DNA of 64,000 bases. Source: UBA8190 sp003453695 (GTDB lineage: Bacteria; Actinomycetota; Acidimicrobiia; Acidimicrobiales; UBA8190). Position 1 is the first letter of the stretch, and every line of letters starts with the position of its first letter. The translations under genes were made by a program, and so were the position numbers. Below are positions 7,449-15,728 of this stretch, piece by piece. The stretch spans positions 5,898 to 69,897 of the forward strand of contig DAIRBY010000011.1 in the NCBI GenBank assembly GCA_036796975.1, given 5' to 3'. The notes under the pieces are model-generated. The model was not told the origin of the DNA and made no database searches. It saw only the letters and a list, made by a program, of their open reading frames with translations.

Positions 7449-8678
7449 CTAGCGGAAGTCGAAGGCGACCTTGACGGCGCCACTGTCCTGCTGGGTGGCG
7501 AGGGCGGTGAAGGCCTCCCGCCACTGCTCGATGCGAAAGACGTGGGTGAGCATGGCGCGCAGGTCCACCCGCCCCGCCTCCACCAGGTCGAGATAGTGGG
7601 CGATGCCGTGCTTGCGCACCCCTTCGACTTCCTCGACCCCGAAGGCGTTGGAGCCCACCCAGGTGAGCTCCTTGAAATAGAGCGGTGACCACTCCCAGCG
7701 GGCCGGTCCGTGGACGCCGCTCTTCACGAGCGTCCCCCGGGTCTTGAGCAGCCGCACCCCCACCTCGAAGGTCTCGGGCTTGCCGATGGTGTCGTAGACG
7801 ACGTCGATGCCGCCGGGGTGGGCCATGGGCAGGCCCTGGTGGACGGGGTGCAGCCGCCCCCCGGACCACGCCGCTGCTTCTTCGACCAGGGCGAGCCGGG
7901 GCTCGGGTGCCACCACCCTGGCGCCGAGCGAGGACGCCAGCTCCTGCTGGGCCGGGAAGCGGGCCACCGCCATGACCTCGACGTCGGGATGGAGCGCCCG
8001 CAGGACGGCGATGGCGCACAGCCCGAGGGCCCCGGCGCCGTAGACGAGGGCCTTGCCGTGCGGGGGCGGCGGGTGGCGCGTGACCGAGTGCAGCGACACG
8101 GCGAAGGGGTCGGCGAAGACGGCCTGCTCGTCGGGGACCGACGCCGGCACCGGGATGAGCATGGAGTCGTGCGCCGGGAACAGCTCGGCGTAGCCGCCGG
8201 GGGCGTCCTTCGAGGTCCCGGTGTGGATGCCGGCAGCCAAGTCGCCGTCGGTGAAGTGCCAGCACAGGCTGAGGTCGCCGGCCCGGCATGACGGGCACGG
8301 CGGGTCGATGCCCCGGGGACCGCACGACAGCCACGGATTGAGCACCACCCGCTGTCCCGGCTCGAGGCCCCGCGCCTCGGGGCCGAGCTCGGCCACCTCC
8401 GCCACCACCTCGTGGCCGAGCACGGTCGGGAAGGTGAACAGGTGCGCCAGGGGACTGTCGACGTTGTCCTCGCCGAAGTCCATGAAGACCTGCTTGGCGT
8501 CAGAACCACAGATGCCGGTGAGCCGGGTGCGGGCCACGACCCAGTCCGGTCGCGGCAACCGGGGTGGATCGAGCTCGGTGAGCCGCATGGGCACCCGGGC
8601 CAAACCGGCGAGGAGGGGATTGGACCCGTCCGGAGCGAGCCAGGGATCGGGGCGCACACCGTAGAGCAGGCCTTCCAT
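7449..8678 (-). CDS. Zinc-type medium-chain alcohol dehydrogenase
   Basis: The 409-residue product has the MDR layout: GroES-like N-terminus with TGICGSDAKQVF (catalytic Cys), VLGHEVVAEV (His-Glu ligand), a Cys-rich structural-zinc lobe (CGPRGIDPPCPSCRAGDLSLC), and a Rossmann domain with VYGAGALGL. ATG 8678 is preferred over GTG 8684 because GGAGGAGG then lies about 7 nt upstream. The structural lobe is longer than usual. NAD(P)-dependent oxidation of an alcohol or polyol is expected; the substrate is unknown. Confidence 0.82.
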   Translation of the reverse strand: MEGLLYGVRPDPWLAPDGSNPLLAGLARVPMRLTELDPPRLPRPDWVVARTRLTGICGSDAKQVFMDFGEDNVDSPLAHLFTFPTVLGHEVVAEVAELGPEARGLEPGQRVVLNPWLSCGPRGIDPPCPSCRAGDLSLCWHFTDGDLAAGIHTGTSKDAPGGYAELFPAHDSMLIPVPASVPDEQAVFADPFAVSLHSVTRHPPPPHGKALVYGAGALGLCAIAVLRALHPDVEVMAVARFPAQQELASSLGARVVAPEPRLALVEEAAAWSGGRLHPVHQGLPMAHPGGIDVVYDTIGKPETFEVGVRLLKTRGTLVKSGVHGPARWEWSPLYFKELTWVGSNAFGVEEVEGVRKHGIAHYLDLVEAGRVDLRAMLTHVFRIEQWREAFTALATQQDSGAVKVAFDFR

Positions 8679-8744
8679 GACCACCCCTCCTCCGAGGGCG
8701 CCGACCCTATCCGCAGGGCCGCGGCACGAGGGCCGGGAGCGAGG

Positions 8745-9872
8745 TCAGCCCGCCGCCACTCCGTGCCGGCGAGCGGGCCCCGGGAGGTTGTCTCCCGCGC
8801 CTGCTGCGGCCGCTGCGCCTCCTGCGTCTTTTGCCACCACGTAACAGTTCCGCCCCGCCCGTTTGGCCGCGTAGAGGGCGGCGTCGGCGCGGTGGATGAG
8901 CCCTTCGGCATCCTCGGAGGGACCGTTCCATTCGGCCACGCCCACACTGGCCGTGAGCGGCCGGCGCGCCGCGGTCCGTATCGCCTCGAGGAGGCGCTCG
9001 GCCACCAGGGCCGCCTCCCGGGCACCGGTGCCGGAGAGGAGCAGGCCGAACTCGTCACCTCCGAGCCGGCCCACCAGGTCGATGCTTCTCGCCGTGCGGC
9101 GGAGGGCGTGGGCGATCTCGCGCAGGGCGTCGTCACCGACCTTGTGGCCACCGCTGTCGTTCAGGATCTTCAGGTTGTCCAGATCGGCGATGACCACGCT
9201 GAAGGTGCCCCCGTGGCGCAGGGACCGGGCCAGCTCGTGGTCGAGGCGGTCGTAGAAGCCGCCGCGCGTGAGACACCCAGTCAGCCGGTCCGTCCTCGCC
9301 GTGGTCACCAGCTCGTCGATGAGCCGCTGGCGGCTCCGGGCGGTGCTGGTCGCCAGGAGCCCGGCCACGAACATGCCCATCGTGAGCAGGGCCGTCGACC
9401 AGGCCCGGCGGTCTCCGGGCACGAGGCCGGTGGCGAGGGCCCCGAGCATGCCCACCCCGGTGAGGGTGGACACCGTGCGGGGCGGGTAGGCCAGGCCGGC
9501 GAAGAGCAGGGGCAGGACGAGGAAGTAACTGGTGGGGCTCCGGGTGCCGCCGTCGAGCACGGCGCCGGCGGCGATGAACCCGAACGTCGACACCGTCCAC
9601 CCGGCGAAGAACGGCGTTCGCCATCTCGTGTCCACCAGGGTGATGCCCACCCGCCAGAAGATCCCGAGCGACGCCGCCACGCTCACCACGCCGAGGAGCA
9701 GGAGGGTGCCCCGGTGCGGCCCGTGCGGCGTGGCCAGTACGTAGACCATGACCGAGGCGCCACCGAGCACGTACGTCCACACGCCGACGTGGATGTACCG
9801 CCGCCAGAAGCCCGCCTGGACCCGATCGACCGAAGTGGGATTGATCCCTAAAACATCGTGCTGCCGCCCCAC
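8745..9872 (-). CDS. Membrane diguanylate cyclase (GGDEF)
   Basis: A 375-residue protein with about six hydrophobic segments in residues 25-180 and a complete GGDEF domain: DRLTGCLTR entry, NDSGGHKVGD, GRLGGDEF at about 268-275, and a c-di-GMP feedback site RSID five residues before it. It is therefore predicted to be an active, product-inhibited diguanylate cyclase at the membrane. The GTG start at 9872 lacks a convincing ribosome site; no better start is seen in frame. A poorly conserved Ala/Gly-rich tail follows the domain. Two GGDEF genes within 5 kb suggest local c-di-GMP control, but neither neighbour shows a phosphodiesterase. Confidence 0.87.
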   Translation of the reverse strand: MGRQHDVLGINPTSVDRVQAGFWRRYIHVGVWTYVLGGASVMVYVLATPHGPHRGTLLLLGVVSVAASLGIFWRVGITLVDTRWRTPFFAGWTVSTFGFIAAGAVLDGGTRSPTSYFLVLPLLFAGLAYPPRTVSTLTGVGMLGALATGLVPGDRRAWSTALLTMGMFVAGLLATSTARSRQRLIDELVTTARTDRLTGCLTRGGFYDRLDHELARSLRHGGTFSVVIADLDNLKILNDSGGHKVGDDALREIAHALRRTARSIDLVGRLGGDEFGLLLSGTGAREAALVAERLLEAIRTAARRPLTASVGVAEWNGPSEDAEGLIHRADAALYAAKRAGRNCYVVAKDAGGAAAAAGAGDNLPGPARRHGVAAG

Positions 9873-9941
9873 CGGGAGGAGAGGAAAAGGTCCCTATTGA
9901 TGGGGAAATGGGATGGGGCCCGACCGCAGCCGGGGAAGCGG

Positions 9942-10499
9942 TCAGCCGGGCCCCTCCCCGGGGGGATCGCCGGCCGGGACCCACCGGTTGCGCAGGTCCT
10001 CGAGCCACGGTGGCAGGGCGATGGGCGGGTCGGGGAGCGCCCGGGCGCCGTGGCGCGCCAGGGCGCTGTCGAACGAGCCGGGGTCGTCGCCCCAGCCACG
10101 GGGGTCGCCCATCATCACCTCGAAGAGGAGGGCGCCCCGAGGCCCGGCCACGAACGGCCCGAAGGCGGCGCCGAGGGGCAATTCGATGTGGGTGCCGGCC
10201 GGGCACGGGCGGTCCCCGCACAGGATCTCCCCCTCGATGACGAACAGGACGTGCGGGCTGTGGTGCCCGTGACGGCGCTGGATCACCCCGGGGTCCCACT
10301 TGGCGTAGAGCGACAGGTACAGCGGGTCGGGCGAGAAGGCGAGCCACTTCTCCCACACCGACGCCACGGTCCCGTCGGCGAGGCGCACCGCCCGCACCTG
10401 CTGCCAGGGCACGTCGGGATCGTCGAGATGGCGGAAGACGGGTTCGAGGCCCGGTACCCGCGGGCTGGCGGGCACGCTGCGGGGGGCGGTGTCGTCCAT
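9942..10499 (-). CDS. Cupin-domain protein
   Basis: A 185-residue protein with one cupin barrel: WDPGVIQRRHGHHSPHVLFVIEGEI (metal-type His cluster and Glu) followed by PAGTHIELPLGAAFGPF. It may be a dioxygenase, an isomerase or a binding protein. ATG 10499 is preferred over GTG 10502 because GGAACGGAG then lies 4 nt upstream. It is divergent from the secreted hydrolase gene, separated by 111 bp. Confidence 0.75.
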   Translation of the reverse strand: MDDTAPRSVPASPRVPGLEPVFRHLDDPDVPWQQVRAVRLADGTVASVWEKWLAFSPDPLYLSLYAKWDPGVIQRRHGHHSPHVLFVIEGEILCGDRPCPAGTHIELPLGAAFGPFVAGPRGALLFEVMMGDPRGWGDDPGSFDSALARHGARALPDPPIALPPWLEDLRNRWVPAGDPPGEGPG

Positions 10500-10610
10500 C
10501 ACGCTCCGTTCCGAACCGACCGAAACTTCCCGTCTTGCTGGGCAGATGCCTCAGGAGTAAAGCTAGACAGCGGCGGCATCATCAAGCGGGACCACCCGGA
10601 GGGCGGCGGA

Positions 10611-13016
10611 ATGGTGGGGTTGGCAGGCGGACTTCGCTGGGGCGCGCGTGCGGGCGCGCTGCTGTTGGGCGCCGGGCTGGTGGCGTCTCTCACCGCCACG
10701 GTGCAGACGGTGTCGTCGAGCTCCAGCTTCGATGCCGTGGGCAGCGCCGAACAGGTGTACGTCACCGGGCTGGCTCAGGACCAGTCGGCGTCGCTCGTCG
10801 CGCCGGGCGGCGCCACGCTGTCCACCCAGAGCGCCGATGCGCAGGGCGGCCTCCTCTTCCGCAACGTCCCGCCGGGGACCGGGTACCGCGTCGAATCAGG
10901 AGGCACCCAGTCGGCCCCGTTGGTCGTCCACGACGACTCCGCGGCGCCGTGGGACCCGGGCGTCTACGACCAGTCCATCCCCGACAGCGGCTACGGCTAC
11001 CTGACCACCCGTGACGGGACGAAGCTCGCCATCGACGTGCACCCGCCCACGAGCCCGGCGGGGGAGCCCGGCCTGCCGGCCGGCACCAAGCTTCCGAGCG
11101 TTCCCCAGGGAGACTTCCTCCCGCCCTATCCGACCCTGATCGAGTACTCCGGGTACGGATATGCCGATCCGTCGGGACCGGTGAACGGCATCGCGGTGCT
11201 CGCCAACCTCATGGGCTTCGCCGTGGTCGATGTCAACATGCGGGGCACGGGATGTTCGGGTGGGGCCTTCGACTTCTTCGAGCCCCTCCAGAACCTCGAC
11301 GCCTACGACGTGATCGAGACCATCGCCCACCAGCCCTGGGTAGCCGGGCAGCTGGCCCCCGACGGCGGCCACAAGGTCGGGATGATCGGCATCTCCTATG
11401 GCGGCATCAGCCAGCTCTTCGCCGCCCAGCTCGACCCGCCCGACCTGGCGGCCATCACCCCGCTGTCGGTGATCGACGCCACCGCCTCCACCCTCTATCC
11501 CGGGGGGATCCTCAACACCGGCTTCGCCGTGGCCTGGGCCCAGCAGCGTCAGCAGGAGGCGACGCCGGCCACCGCCAGCGGAGGAGGACAGCCCTACGCC
11601 GACGCCCAGATCAAGAGCGGCGACCAGACTTGCGCCGCCAACCAGGTCCTCCATGGTGAAGCCGCCGACCTCATGGCGAAGATCGACGCCAACAACTACT
11701 ACAACCCCGCTGTCGCCGATCCCCTCGACCCGGTCACGTTCGTGGACAAGATCGACGTGCCCACGTTCATGGACTGCCAGTGGGAGGACGAGCAGACCGG
11801 TGGGCACTGTGCCCAGCTGGTCTCGCACTTCACGGGGACGAACCAGAAGTGGTTCACCTTCACCAACGGAGCCCACATCGACTCGCTCGACCCGGCGTCG
11901 TACAACCGTTGGTACGACTTCCTCGAGTTGTTCGTGGCCCACAAGGCACCCATCGAGAACGCCGCCATCACCCGTGCCGCCGCGCCCGTCATCTACCAGG
12001 CGGCCATGGGCCTGCCCCAGACCGACCTGGTCACCCTCCCCGTCGACCCCGTTCAGGCCCTGCCCACCTACGGCCTGGCGCTGGCGGCGTTCGAGAAGAC
12101 ACCCGAGGTCACCGTGGACTTCGACAACGGCGCCGGCTCGTCCCCCACCGCGCAGTCCACGGCCGGCAACCCCTACTCGGGGTTCGAGGAGGGCTTCTCC
12201 TCGATCCCGGTTCCCGGCACCTCGGCCGAGACGTGGTACCTGGGACCCGGAGGGACGCTCGGTGACGGCTTGCCCGCCAGCGTCGGCGTGGACGAGTACA
12301 CATCCAACGCCGACATCTTCTCCAACCTGAACGACTACGCCGTGAACGGGAACACCGGCGGCGGCGGCCTGTGGGGCAACGCCTCGCAGTGGCAGTGGCG
12401 GTGGCAGCAGAACCCGGCCGGTTCAGCGCTGTCCTATGTGTCGTCGCCGCTCGCCACCGACGCCACGGTGGTCGGTGCCGGGGCGGTGTATGTCTGGGTG
12501 CGGTCGTCCACGCCGGACGTCGACCTCCAGGCCACGGTCAGCGAGGTCCGCCCCGACGGGCACGAGACGTTCGTCCAGGACGGGTGGATGCGGGCCAGCG
12601 AACGGAAGCTCGCCCGGGCCGGGAGCTCGGACAACATCTTCAAGCAGCCGACCACGCTGCTCGATCCCATCCCGACCTTCACCCAGGCCGACGCGGCGCC
12701 CATGCCGAAGAACAAGTTCGTGCAGATCGCCATCCCCCTGTACTACGAGGGACATGTGTACCGGGCCGGATCGCGCATCAGGGTCACGATCAGCGCCCCC
12801 AACGGTGCCCAACCCATCTGGTCCTTCGCCCAGACCGAGCCGCCGACCGGCACCTCGACGGTGTCGATCTTCTACGGGCCGAACCAGCCGTCGTACCTCG
12901 TGCTGCCCGTGATCGGGGGCCTGAACGCACCGACGTCGCTGCCGCCGTGCCCGAGCCTGCGCAACGAGCCGTGTCGGGCGTATGCGCCCATCACCAACAC
13001 GGCCGCCACCGGCTGA
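10611..13016 (+). CDS. Secreted CocE/NonD-type S15 hydrolase
   Basis: An 801-residue protein beginning with a signal-anchor-like hydrophobic stretch at about 14-30. Then comes an alpha/beta hydrolase domain of the X-Pro dipeptidyl peptidase/CocE group: YGYLTTRDGTKLAIDVH, the oxyanion region YSGYGYADP, nucleophile elbow GISYGG, and NGAHIDSLDP near the catalytic His. A C-terminal jelly-roll domain (PDVDLQATVSEVRPDGHE, RVTISAPNGAQP) is also typical. Members hydrolyse esters, amides or peptides. ATG 10611 follows a GGAGGGCGG ribosome site; the frame is open far upstream but without protein character. It probably acts outside the cell. Confidence 0.87.
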   Translation: MVGLAGGLRWGARAGALLLGAGLVASLTATVQTVSSSSSFDAVGSAEQVYVTGLAQDQSASLVAPGGATLSTQSADAQGGLLFRNVPPGTGYRVESGGTQSAPLVVHDDSAAPWDPGVYDQSIPDSGYGYLTTRDGTKLAIDVHPPTSPAGEPGLPAGTKLPSVPQGDFLPPYPTLIEYSGYGYADPSGPVNGIAVLANLMGFAVVDVNMRGTGCSGGAFDFFEPLQNLDAYDVIETIAHQPWVAGQLAPDGGHKVGMIGISYGGISQLFAAQLDPPDLAAITPLSVIDATASTLYPGGILNTGFAVAWAQQRQQEATPATASGGGQPYADAQIKSGDQTCAANQVLHGEAADLMAKIDANNYYNPAVADPLDPVTFVDKIDVPTFMDCQWEDEQTGGHCAQLVSHFTGTNQKWFTFTNGAHIDSLDPASYNRWYDFLELFVAHKAPIENAAITRAAAPVIYQAAMGLPQTDLVTLPVDPVQALPTYGLALAAFEKTPEVTVDFDNGAGSSPTAQSTAGNPYSGFEEGFSSIPVPGTSAETWYLGPGGTLGDGLPASVGVDEYTSNADIFSNLNDYAVNGNTGGGGLWGNASQWQWRWQQNPAGSALSYVSSPLATDATVVGAGAVYVWVRSSTPDVDLQATVSEVRPDGHETFVQDGWMRASERKLARAGSSDNIFKQPTTLLDPIPTFTQADAAPMPKNKFVQIAIPLYYEGHVYRAGSRIRVTISAPNGAQPIWSFAQTEPPTGTSTVSIFYGPNQPSYLVLPVIGGLNAPTSLPPCPSLRNEPCRAYAPITNTAATG

Positions 13017-13102
13017 GCCCGCACCGAGCCCGCACCGAGCCCGCACCGAGCCCGCACCGAGCGCGGACTGAGCGCGGACTGAGCCTGCACCGAGCCCGCA
13101 CA
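13015..13102 (+). repeat. 11-bp tandem repeat, eight units, starting in a stop codon
   Basis: Four copies of GAGCCCGCACC, two of GAGCGCGGACT, then GAGCCTGCACC and GAGCCCGCACA follow without spacing. The first unit begins with the GA of the hydrolase stop codon. The region fills almost all of the space to the convergent Rieske gene. The 11-bp period is about one helical turn. Confidence 0.95.
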
Positions 13103-13120
13103 GCCTGGGCTGAAGGAGGG

Positions 13121-14434
13121 CTACTCCTCGACGAGGAAGCGGTCGATCATGCGGTGCATGTGCAGGACGTTGGCCTCCTGGCGCCGGTTGAGCCGGATCC
13201 CGGGACCGCCCCGGGCCTTGAGCCCGGTCTGGACGTGGGCCATGTTGGCGTAGTCCTGGTTGGTGATGAGCCCCCAGTCGCGCTCGGTCCAGTCGGGATA
13301 GAAGCGCCGGGTGACCGGGCGGGCCGTCTCGTCGGGCCGCGGCCACTCCAGGAACCAGGTGTCCTTGACGGCGCGGTCGGGGTCGAGCCCGTCGGGGCGC
13401 ACCCGGAACACGATGGCGCTCCCGGGGTAGATGGGCCCGACCATGTTGGGGAAGAACAGCACGTCGTCGGCGCTCGTGAGCTGGTCGTCGGAGAACGCCT
13501 CCACCGGCACGCCCCGGCGGGCCAGGAGCTCCCGGCGGGCGCGCTGGTAGCGCCCCAGCATGGTCTCGCCGTCGGTCGACGGCGTGGCCCGGATCTCCTC
13601 GACGGCGGCGCCCTCCTCTTCGAGGAACAGCCCGCCCAGCCCGGAGACGAAGGACTCGAGGATCTCCCCTTCGTCGTACTCACCGGGCTCGAGGCCGAGT
13701 CGGGGGCTCGGGGTGAGCGTGCGTCGGGCCTCGGGGAGCCGGCCGTAGTGGGCGTGGCGGCCGAGAGGCTCGTAGGCCAGGTTCACGTCGTCGGTCCACG
13801 GGAGCAGCTGCGGGTGCGTGCCCTGCACGTGGTAGCCCTCGTTGAAGGCGTCGACCACCACCTTCCAGTTGGCGGGCAGCACGGTCGAGAGATCGGCGCG
13901 CAGCCGCATGCGATCGAGGTGGTACGGAGCCAGCACGGTCGGTAGCGGGTCCAGGTAGTCGAGCAGCGGCGGCGCAGCCGGGTCGAGACACACCCACACG
14001 AAGCCACCCCACAGGTCGCAGCGCACGCTGCTCAAGCACGTGCCTGCCGGGATCGGTGCGAACTCGTCCCGGTCGACCACCTCGGTCAGGGTCCCGTCGA
14101 GGTCGTAGCGCCAGGCGTGGAACCGGCACCGGATGCACCCCTCTTCGAGATGGCCGGCGCCCTCGGCCAGACGCGTCCCCCGGTGCAGGCACGTGTTGTA
14201 GAAGGCCCGAACCGTGTCGGGTGCCGAGCGGACCACGAGGATCGACTGGTCGCCGATGACGTACTCGCAGTAGTCGCCGGCCACGGCGACCTCCTCCTCG
14301 CGACAGGCTGCCTGCCAGACACGGCTCCACAGCCGTTCGAACTCGAGGACGGCGAAGGACGGGCTCGTGTAGCGGGCGCGGGGGAGCACGCCGTCGTCGG
14401 TGACGAGTGCGCTCTCGAGGTCGATGTCGCCCAT
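13121..14434 (-). CDS. Rieske non-heme iron oxygenase, alpha subunit type
   Basis: A 437-residue protein. The Rieske [2Fe-2S] ligands are C82-x-H84 (CLHRG) and C103-x2-H106 (CRFHAW). The catalytic domain holds NEGYHVQGTHP, with H202 and H207 as mononuclear iron ligands. Such enzymes insert oxygen into aromatic, steroid or quaternary-amine substrates using electrons from a separate reductase, which is not seen nearby. It is divergent from the thiolase/ligase/ABC cluster, suggesting shared control and a catabolic role, but the substrate is unknown. Confidence 0.88.
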   Translation of the reverse strand: MGDIDLESALVTDDGVLPRARYTSPSFAVLEFERLWSRVWQAACREEEVAVAGDYCEYVIGDQSILVVRSAPDTVRAFYNTCLHRGTRLAEGAGHLEEGCIRCRFHAWRYDLDGTLTEVVDRDEFAPIPAGTCLSSVRCDLWGGFVWVCLDPAAPPLLDYLDPLPTVLAPYHLDRMRLRADLSTVLPANWKVVVDAFNEGYHVQGTHPQLLPWTDDVNLAYEPLGRHAHYGRLPEARRTLTPSPRLGLEPGEYDEGEILESFVSGLGGLFLEEEGAAVEEIRATPSTDGETMLGRYQRARRELLARRGVPVEAFSDDQLTSADDVLFFPNMVGPIYPGSAIVFRVRPDGLDPDRAVKDTWFLEWPRPDETARPVTRRFYPDWTERDWGLITNQDYANMAHVQTGLKARGGPGIRLNRRQEANVLHMHRMIDRFLVEE

Positions 14435-14556
14435 GGTCCTTCTCGAATGGTAGGTCGCATCCGACGGCCCGCCCCGACCTCGACCACCTCGCGCCCTGCT
14501 CCTTATACTTCTCGCCTACTTCTCGACGCCGCCCAAGAGGCCCGAAGGGACAGCAC

Positions 14557-15717
14557 ATGGCAGAGCCGGTCATCGTGGAGGCGGTGCGCACCCCCATCGG
14601 CAAGCGCAACGGCGCCCTGGCCGGGGTGCACCCCGTCGAGCTCCTGGGGGCCGCCCAGGTGGAGCTCATCAAGCGCAGCGGCATCGACCCCGGCGACGTC
14701 GAACAGGTCTTCGCCGGCTGCGTCACCCAGGCCGGCGAGCAGGCCTTCAACATCGGCCGGCTGGCGTGGCTGGGCCAGGGCCTCCCCTACGAGGTCGCCG
14801 CCACCACCGTCGACTGCCAGTGCGGCTCCTCGCAACAGGCCAACCATCTCGTCGCCGGGCTCATCGGCAGCGGCGCCGTGGAGGTCGCCATCGGCTGCGG
14901 CGTCGAAGCCATGAGCCGGGTCGGTCTCGGGGACAACATCAAGGGCGCCCCGGGCCGGCCCTTCCCGCCGGGGTTTCCCGTCGAGATCCCCGACCAGTTC
15001 ACCTCGGCCGAGCGCATCGCCCACAAGTACGGGGTGAGCCGCGTCGACACCGACGCGCTGGGCCTGGCGTCGCAGGAGAAGGCGACCCGAGCCTGGGCGG
15101 AGGGCCGCTTCGAGCGCGAGGTCGTGCCCGTGGAGGCACCGGTGGTCGCCGCCGAGGGGCCCACCGGCGAGGTGCAGGTGGTGGATCGCGATCAGGGGCT
15201 TCGCGACACCACGGCCGAAGGGCTGGCCGCCTTGAAGCCGGTGCTGCCCGACGGCATCCACACCGCGGGCACCTCCTCGCAGATCTCCGACGGCGCCGCC
15301 GCCGTGCTGTGGATGACCGAGGACCGGGCCAGGGCGGCGGGACTGCGGCCCCGGGCGAGGATGCGGGCCCAGGTCCTCGTGGGCTCGGACCCCTACTACC
15401 AGCTCGACGGCCCCATCCCCGCCACCGCCAAGGTCTTGGCCAAAGCCGGGCTCGCCGTCGGCGACATCGACATCTTCGAGATCAACGAAGCGTTCGCCTC
15501 GGTGGTGTGCTCGTGGCAGAAGGCACACGACATCGACTGGGACAAGGTCAACGTGAACGGCGGCGCCATCGCCCTGGGCCACCCGGTGGGCGCCACGGGG
15601 AGCCGCCTCATCACGACCGCTCTCCACGAGCTCGAGCGTCGTGACGGCACGCTGGCCCTCGTCACCATGTGCTGCGGTGGGGGACTCGCCACGGCGTCGG
15701 TCCTGGAGCGGCTCTGA
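14557..15717 (+). CDS. Thiolase (acetyl-CoA acetyltransferase family)
   Basis: A 386-residue thiolase with nucleophile Cys89 in VDCQCGSSQQ, the histidine motif GGAIALGHPVGATGS and the second cysteine in CCGGG near the C-terminus. The role is CoA-dependent C-C cleavage, or condensation, in beta-oxidation. ATG 14557 has GAAGGGA 7 nt upstream; a TATACT hexamer at 14504-14509 could be part of a promoter. It is the first gene of a co-directional set reaching 22020, divergent from the Rieske gene. Confidence 0.92.
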   Translation: MAEPVIVEAVRTPIGKRNGALAGVHPVELLGAAQVELIKRSGIDPGDVEQVFAGCVTQAGEQAFNIGRLAWLGQGLPYEVAATTVDCQCGSSQQANHLVAGLIGSGAVEVAIGCGVEAMSRVGLGDNIKGAPGRPFPPGFPVEIPDQFTSAERIAHKYGVSRVDTDALGLASQEKATRAWAEGRFEREVVPVEAPVVAAEGPTGEVQVVDRDQGLRDTTAEGLAALKPVLPDGIHTAGTSSQISDGAAAVLWMTEDRARAAGLRPRARMRAQVLVGSDPYYQLDGPIPATAKVLAKAGLAVGDIDIFEINEAFASVVCSWQKAHDIDWDKVNVNGGAIALGHPVGATGSRLITTALHELERRDGTLALVTMCCGGGLATASVLERL

Positions 15718-15728
15718 GCCGTCTTGGG

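Noticed and set aside
13015..13102. 11-bp array as a CRISPR
   Set aside because: Units are contiguous without spacers, much shorter than CRISPR repeats, and no cas gene is nearby.
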